NCBI GenBank assembly: GCA_007116535.1
Contig: SKIG01000092.1
Coordinates: 1-8,500 of the forward strand
DNA: 8,500 nucleotides
Reading direction: 5' to 3'
Source of the DNA: Psychroflexus sp.
GTDB lineage: Bacteria > Bacteroidota > Bacteroidia > Flavobacteriales > Flavobacteriaceae
Notes under the pieces: model-generated
Told to the model about the DNA's origin: nothing
What the model saw: the letters and a program-made list of their open reading frames with translations, nothing else
Database searches by the model: none
Part shown: one piece after another, positions 7,215 to 8,500 of the stretch
Numbering within the stretch: position 1 is the first letter of the stretch
Layout of the letters: every line of letters starts with the position of its first letter
Translations under genes and position numbers: made by a program

Positions 7215-7600
7215 AATTTAGTTTTTGGTCTTACGCTTCAATTGTGCTATTCTATCTTATAGCTGGTATCAATCACTTCATTAATCCTGAATGGTATTAT
7301 CCGCTTATTCCTGATTATTTGGGATATCCAAAAACGCTCAATACTATTGCAGGAATAGCAGAAATTTTAGGAGCTACAGGATTAATCTTCAAAAAAACAA
7401 AACAACTGGCAAGTATAGGTCTTATACTTATGCTTATTATCTTTATACCCTCTCATTGGTATTTTATAGAACAAGGAAGTTGTATTGAAGGAACACTTTG
7501 TGTTGCTCCATGGATTGCTTGGGTTCGACTAATTATCATTCATCCATTATTGATTGCTTGGGTTTGGTGGGCTAAAAAAACTTCTTATGGAATTAGTTAG
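7199..7600 (+). CDS. DoxX-like membrane protein
   Basis: This 133-residue protein has the signature of the DoxX/DoxD-like superfamily: a first helix ending FYLIAGINHFINPEWY, then IPDYLGYP, and a second helix with GIAEILGATGLIF. Four helices are likely at about 8-27, 46-64, 70-87 and 104-124. Lysines at 66, 67 and 69 and the KK near the C-terminus place both ends and the 2-3 loop in the cytoplasm. The 3-4 loop would then be periplasmic, and it holds two cysteines, Cys95 and Cys101. DoxX-like proteins are linked to quinone or thiol redox chemistry and oxidative stress in some organisms, but most small members have no proven role. Its ATG lies inside the upstream gene (16-base overlap) and its 3' end overlaps the next gene by 14 bases. 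Confidence 0.75.
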   Translation: METYLKFSFWSYASIVLFYLIAGINHFINPEWYYPLIPDYLGYPKTLNTIAGIAEILGATGLIFKKTKQLASIGLILMLIIFIPSHWYFIEQGSCIEGTLCVAPWIAWVRLIIIHPLLIAWVWWAKKTSYGIS

Positions 7601-7988
7601 AATACTCGTTGATTTTGGTTTAGTGGTGCTAATTTGGTTAGTGCAACTATGTATTTATCCTGCATTCACCTATTTTGAAGAAAAAAACTTACAAAAATGG
7701 CATGCAACCTACACGTGGAGAATTACCTTAGTTGTGTTACCGCTCATGTTTACTCAACTTTTAGTTAGCATCTATCAATTATTTATTGATGTAGATTCGT
7801 TTACATTAAGCTATTTTTTATTGGTATTATTAACATGGATTCTAACTTTTACTATCTATGTTCCCTTACACAAAAAAATAGACACTCAAAAAAACAAAAT
7901 ACTCACTAGTAGCAAGTTAGTAAGTCTTAATTGGTTGAGGGTATTTCTTTGGATGCTCATTTTTTTGCTTAATTTTTTGAAAAAATAA
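7587..7988 (+). CDS. Four-helix membrane protein, DUF1772-like
   Basis: This is a 133-residue integral membrane protein with helices at about 4-25, 45-65, 72-92 and 114-131. Between helices 1 and 2 is YPAFTYFEEKNLQKWHATYT (His39). After helix 3 comes VPLHKKID (His95), followed by a polar Lys/Ser-rich loop and then LNWLRVFLW. The pattern of a YPxF motif, a His before the second helix, VPLHxxI and NWxR is reminiscent of DUF1772/anthrone-oxygenase-like small membrane proteins, but the match is by memory and only moderate. The ATG at 7587 is chosen over a TTG at 7554, which would add 11 residues read entirely inside the upstream gene. The 14-base overlap with the DoxX-like gene suggests translational coupling. 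It is the last gene of the operon. Confidence 0.65.
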   Translation: MELVRILVDFGLVVLIWLVQLCIYPAFTYFEEKNLQKWHATYTWRITLVVLPLMFTQLLVSIYQLFIDVDSFTLSYFLLVLLTWILTFTIYVPLHKKIDTQKNKILTSSKLVSLNWLRVFLWMLIFLLNFLKK

Positions 7989-8043
7989 GTTGAAGACTAA
8001 TACCATTTATCAATTGAAATTACCGTAATAAAACTTGTATAAA

Positions 8044-8068
8044 AAGAAGCCTGCAATGCCATCTTCTT
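8044..8068. terminator. Weak hairpin downstream of the membrane operon
   Basis: AAGAAG (8044-8049) can pair with CTTCTT (8063-8068) around a 13-base loop, 55 bases after the last gene of the operon. The stem is short and the sequence after it is TAATTAAT rather than a T-run. It is at best a weak transcription end. Confidence 0.2.
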
Positions 8069-8109
8069 AATTAATCGTAATTATGATTTCGCAAAAAGTC
8101 AAATTAACG

Positions 8110-8322
8110 ATGGGTAAAAGTAATTATTTTTCAACTAAATCTGATTTCCGACAATTTCTTTCTTTAATCAAGGACTAAACGATAAGTGATGCGGTGAAAA
8201 AGCATAATTCAGATCGCTATGTAAAGCATTTTAAAAGCAAATACCATTTAAATAGTATTCTATTTTGCTAATTGCAAAATACAATTCACTTATCTGACTG
8301 CTTTTGGAAGGAAAGATATTGA
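8110..8322 (+). pseudogene. Remnant of an IS4-type transposase, 5' end only
   Basis: Reading from ATG 8110 gives MGKSNYFSTKSDFRQFLSL, a stop, and then in the same frame SDAVKKHNSDRYVKHFKSKY followed by HLNSILFC and another stop. This matches the start of IS4-family transposases with a DUF4372-type N-terminal domain, which typically read GKSNYFSxQxxFxQLLSLI, then a NSDRYxKKF segment, then a conserved LxxMLFC helix. In-frame stops at 8176-8178, 8269-8271 and 8320-8322 break it, the frame is otherwise kept, and resemblance fades after about 8310. The catalytic DDE region is absent, so nothing is mobile. The same frame is open back to an ATG at 8083. No terminal inverted repeats or target-site duplication are recognisable. 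The identification rests on recalled family features, not on a search. Confidence 0.6.
8261..8281. repeat. Perfect 8-bp stem hairpin in the transposase remnant
   Basis: TATTTTGC (8261-8268) and GCAAAATA (8274-8281) are exact inverted repeats around the loop TAATT. The site is about 60 bases beyond the stop codon of the minus-strand gene at the right edge, so it could help end that transcript. No T-run follows on either strand, and the position inside a decayed coding stretch makes chance plausible. Confidence 0.35.
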
Positions 8323-8343
8323 AAAAATACTGTTAACCTATTT

Positions 8344-8500
8344 TTAATGTACAAGGTAATTCATATCAAATTCACCTTCTGTAATCTCCACAAAATCTCC
8401 ATCTTCGTTAACGGCATTAAATTTGAAAGTTCCTCCTAAAATTCTATTTTCAAAGTCGTGAAAAACTATTCTTAATTCGCCAATATTTTGGTCATCGGTA
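8344..8500 (-). CDS. C-terminal part of a DUF6252-like lipoprotein (partial)
   Basis: On the minus strand a frame is open from the window edge to a TAA at 8346-8344, giving the last 51 residues of a protein whose start lies outside. The peptide includes IGELRIVFHDFENRILGGTF and, further on, FNAVNEDGDFVEITEGEFD. The alternation of a GTFxFxAVN strand with a VEITEGxFD strand resembles the C-terminus of DUF6252-type proteins, small secreted lipoproteins of unknown function in Bacteroidota. The resemblance is from memory. No signal peptide can be checked because the N-terminus is missing. The gene converges on the + strand membrane operon, separated from it by the transposase remnant. Codon use and composition look like the rest of the window, so it is likely a real gene. 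Confidence 0.65.
   Translation of the reverse strand, partial: TDDQNIGELRIVFHDFENRILGGTFKFNAVNEDGDFVEITEGEFDMNYLVH

Noticed and set aside
8071..8090. Near-palindrome AATCGTAATTATGATT before the transposase remnant
   Set aside because: One mismatched pair and AT-rich content; no matching copy is visible on the far side of the remnant, so it cannot be called an insertion-sequence end.
8240..8259. Imperfect 20-bp palindrome AATAC..GTATT
   Set aside because: It matches at 18 of 20 positions but is made almost only of A and T and coincides with the conserved-looking coding part of the transposase remnant, so chance is the simplest explanation.
1..8500. CRISPR array, tRNA, rRNA, riboswitch or retron-like structure
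   Set aside because: No regularly spaced repeats, cloverleaf-like sequences, conserved riboswitch cores or reverse-transcriptase motifs were seen on either strand.

Overview
The window is strongly AT-rich and reads like a chromosomal segment of a Bacteroidota, most likely a member of the Flavobacteriia. Several signs agree: a mevalonate-pathway HMG-CoA synthase; upstream regions with the Bacteroidota promoter pattern (a TTG/TTTG box, then a TAnnTTTG-like box about 20 bases later) and no consistent Shine-Dalgarno sequences; an outer-membrane-type lipoprotein next to a beta-barrel protein; and the tail of a lipoprotein resembling the Bacteroidota DUF6252 family. The organism call is inference from gene content and signals, not from a marker gene.

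Layout: eight intact genes lie on the + strand. First come three conserved housekeeping genes, each with its own candidate promoter: HMG-CoA synthase (mvaS, 186-1523), the primosomal helicase PriA (1597-4044) and an alanine dehydrogenase-family enzyme (4114-5313). A surface-protein pair follows: a lipoprotein with a carboxypeptidase-regulatory-like domain (5355-6050), overlapped by an outer-membrane beta-barrel protein (6028-6696). After a 134-base gap comes a compact operon of three small four-helix membrane proteins (6831-7214, 7199-7600, 7587-7988). Each overlaps the next by 14-16 bases, so they are probably translationally coupled. The middle one is DoxX-like and the last resembles DUF1772-type proteins.

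The right end is different. Between 7989 and 8343 there is no intact gene, but a decayed 5' fragment of an IS4-type transposase is readable (8110-8322) with three in-frame stops. The last 157 bases hold the C-terminal part of a minus-strand gene that runs off the window and converges on the + strand operon.

Most of the window is ordinary core-genome content. The points worth a second look are the three-gene membrane operon, the replacement of a substrate-binding His by Gln in the alanine dehydrogenase-like enzyme, a perfect 16-bp palindrome that contains the -33 box of the priA promoter, a promoter architecture shared by two unrelated genes, and the transposase relic. I found no evidence for an undescribed defence, CRISPR, retron or mobile system.
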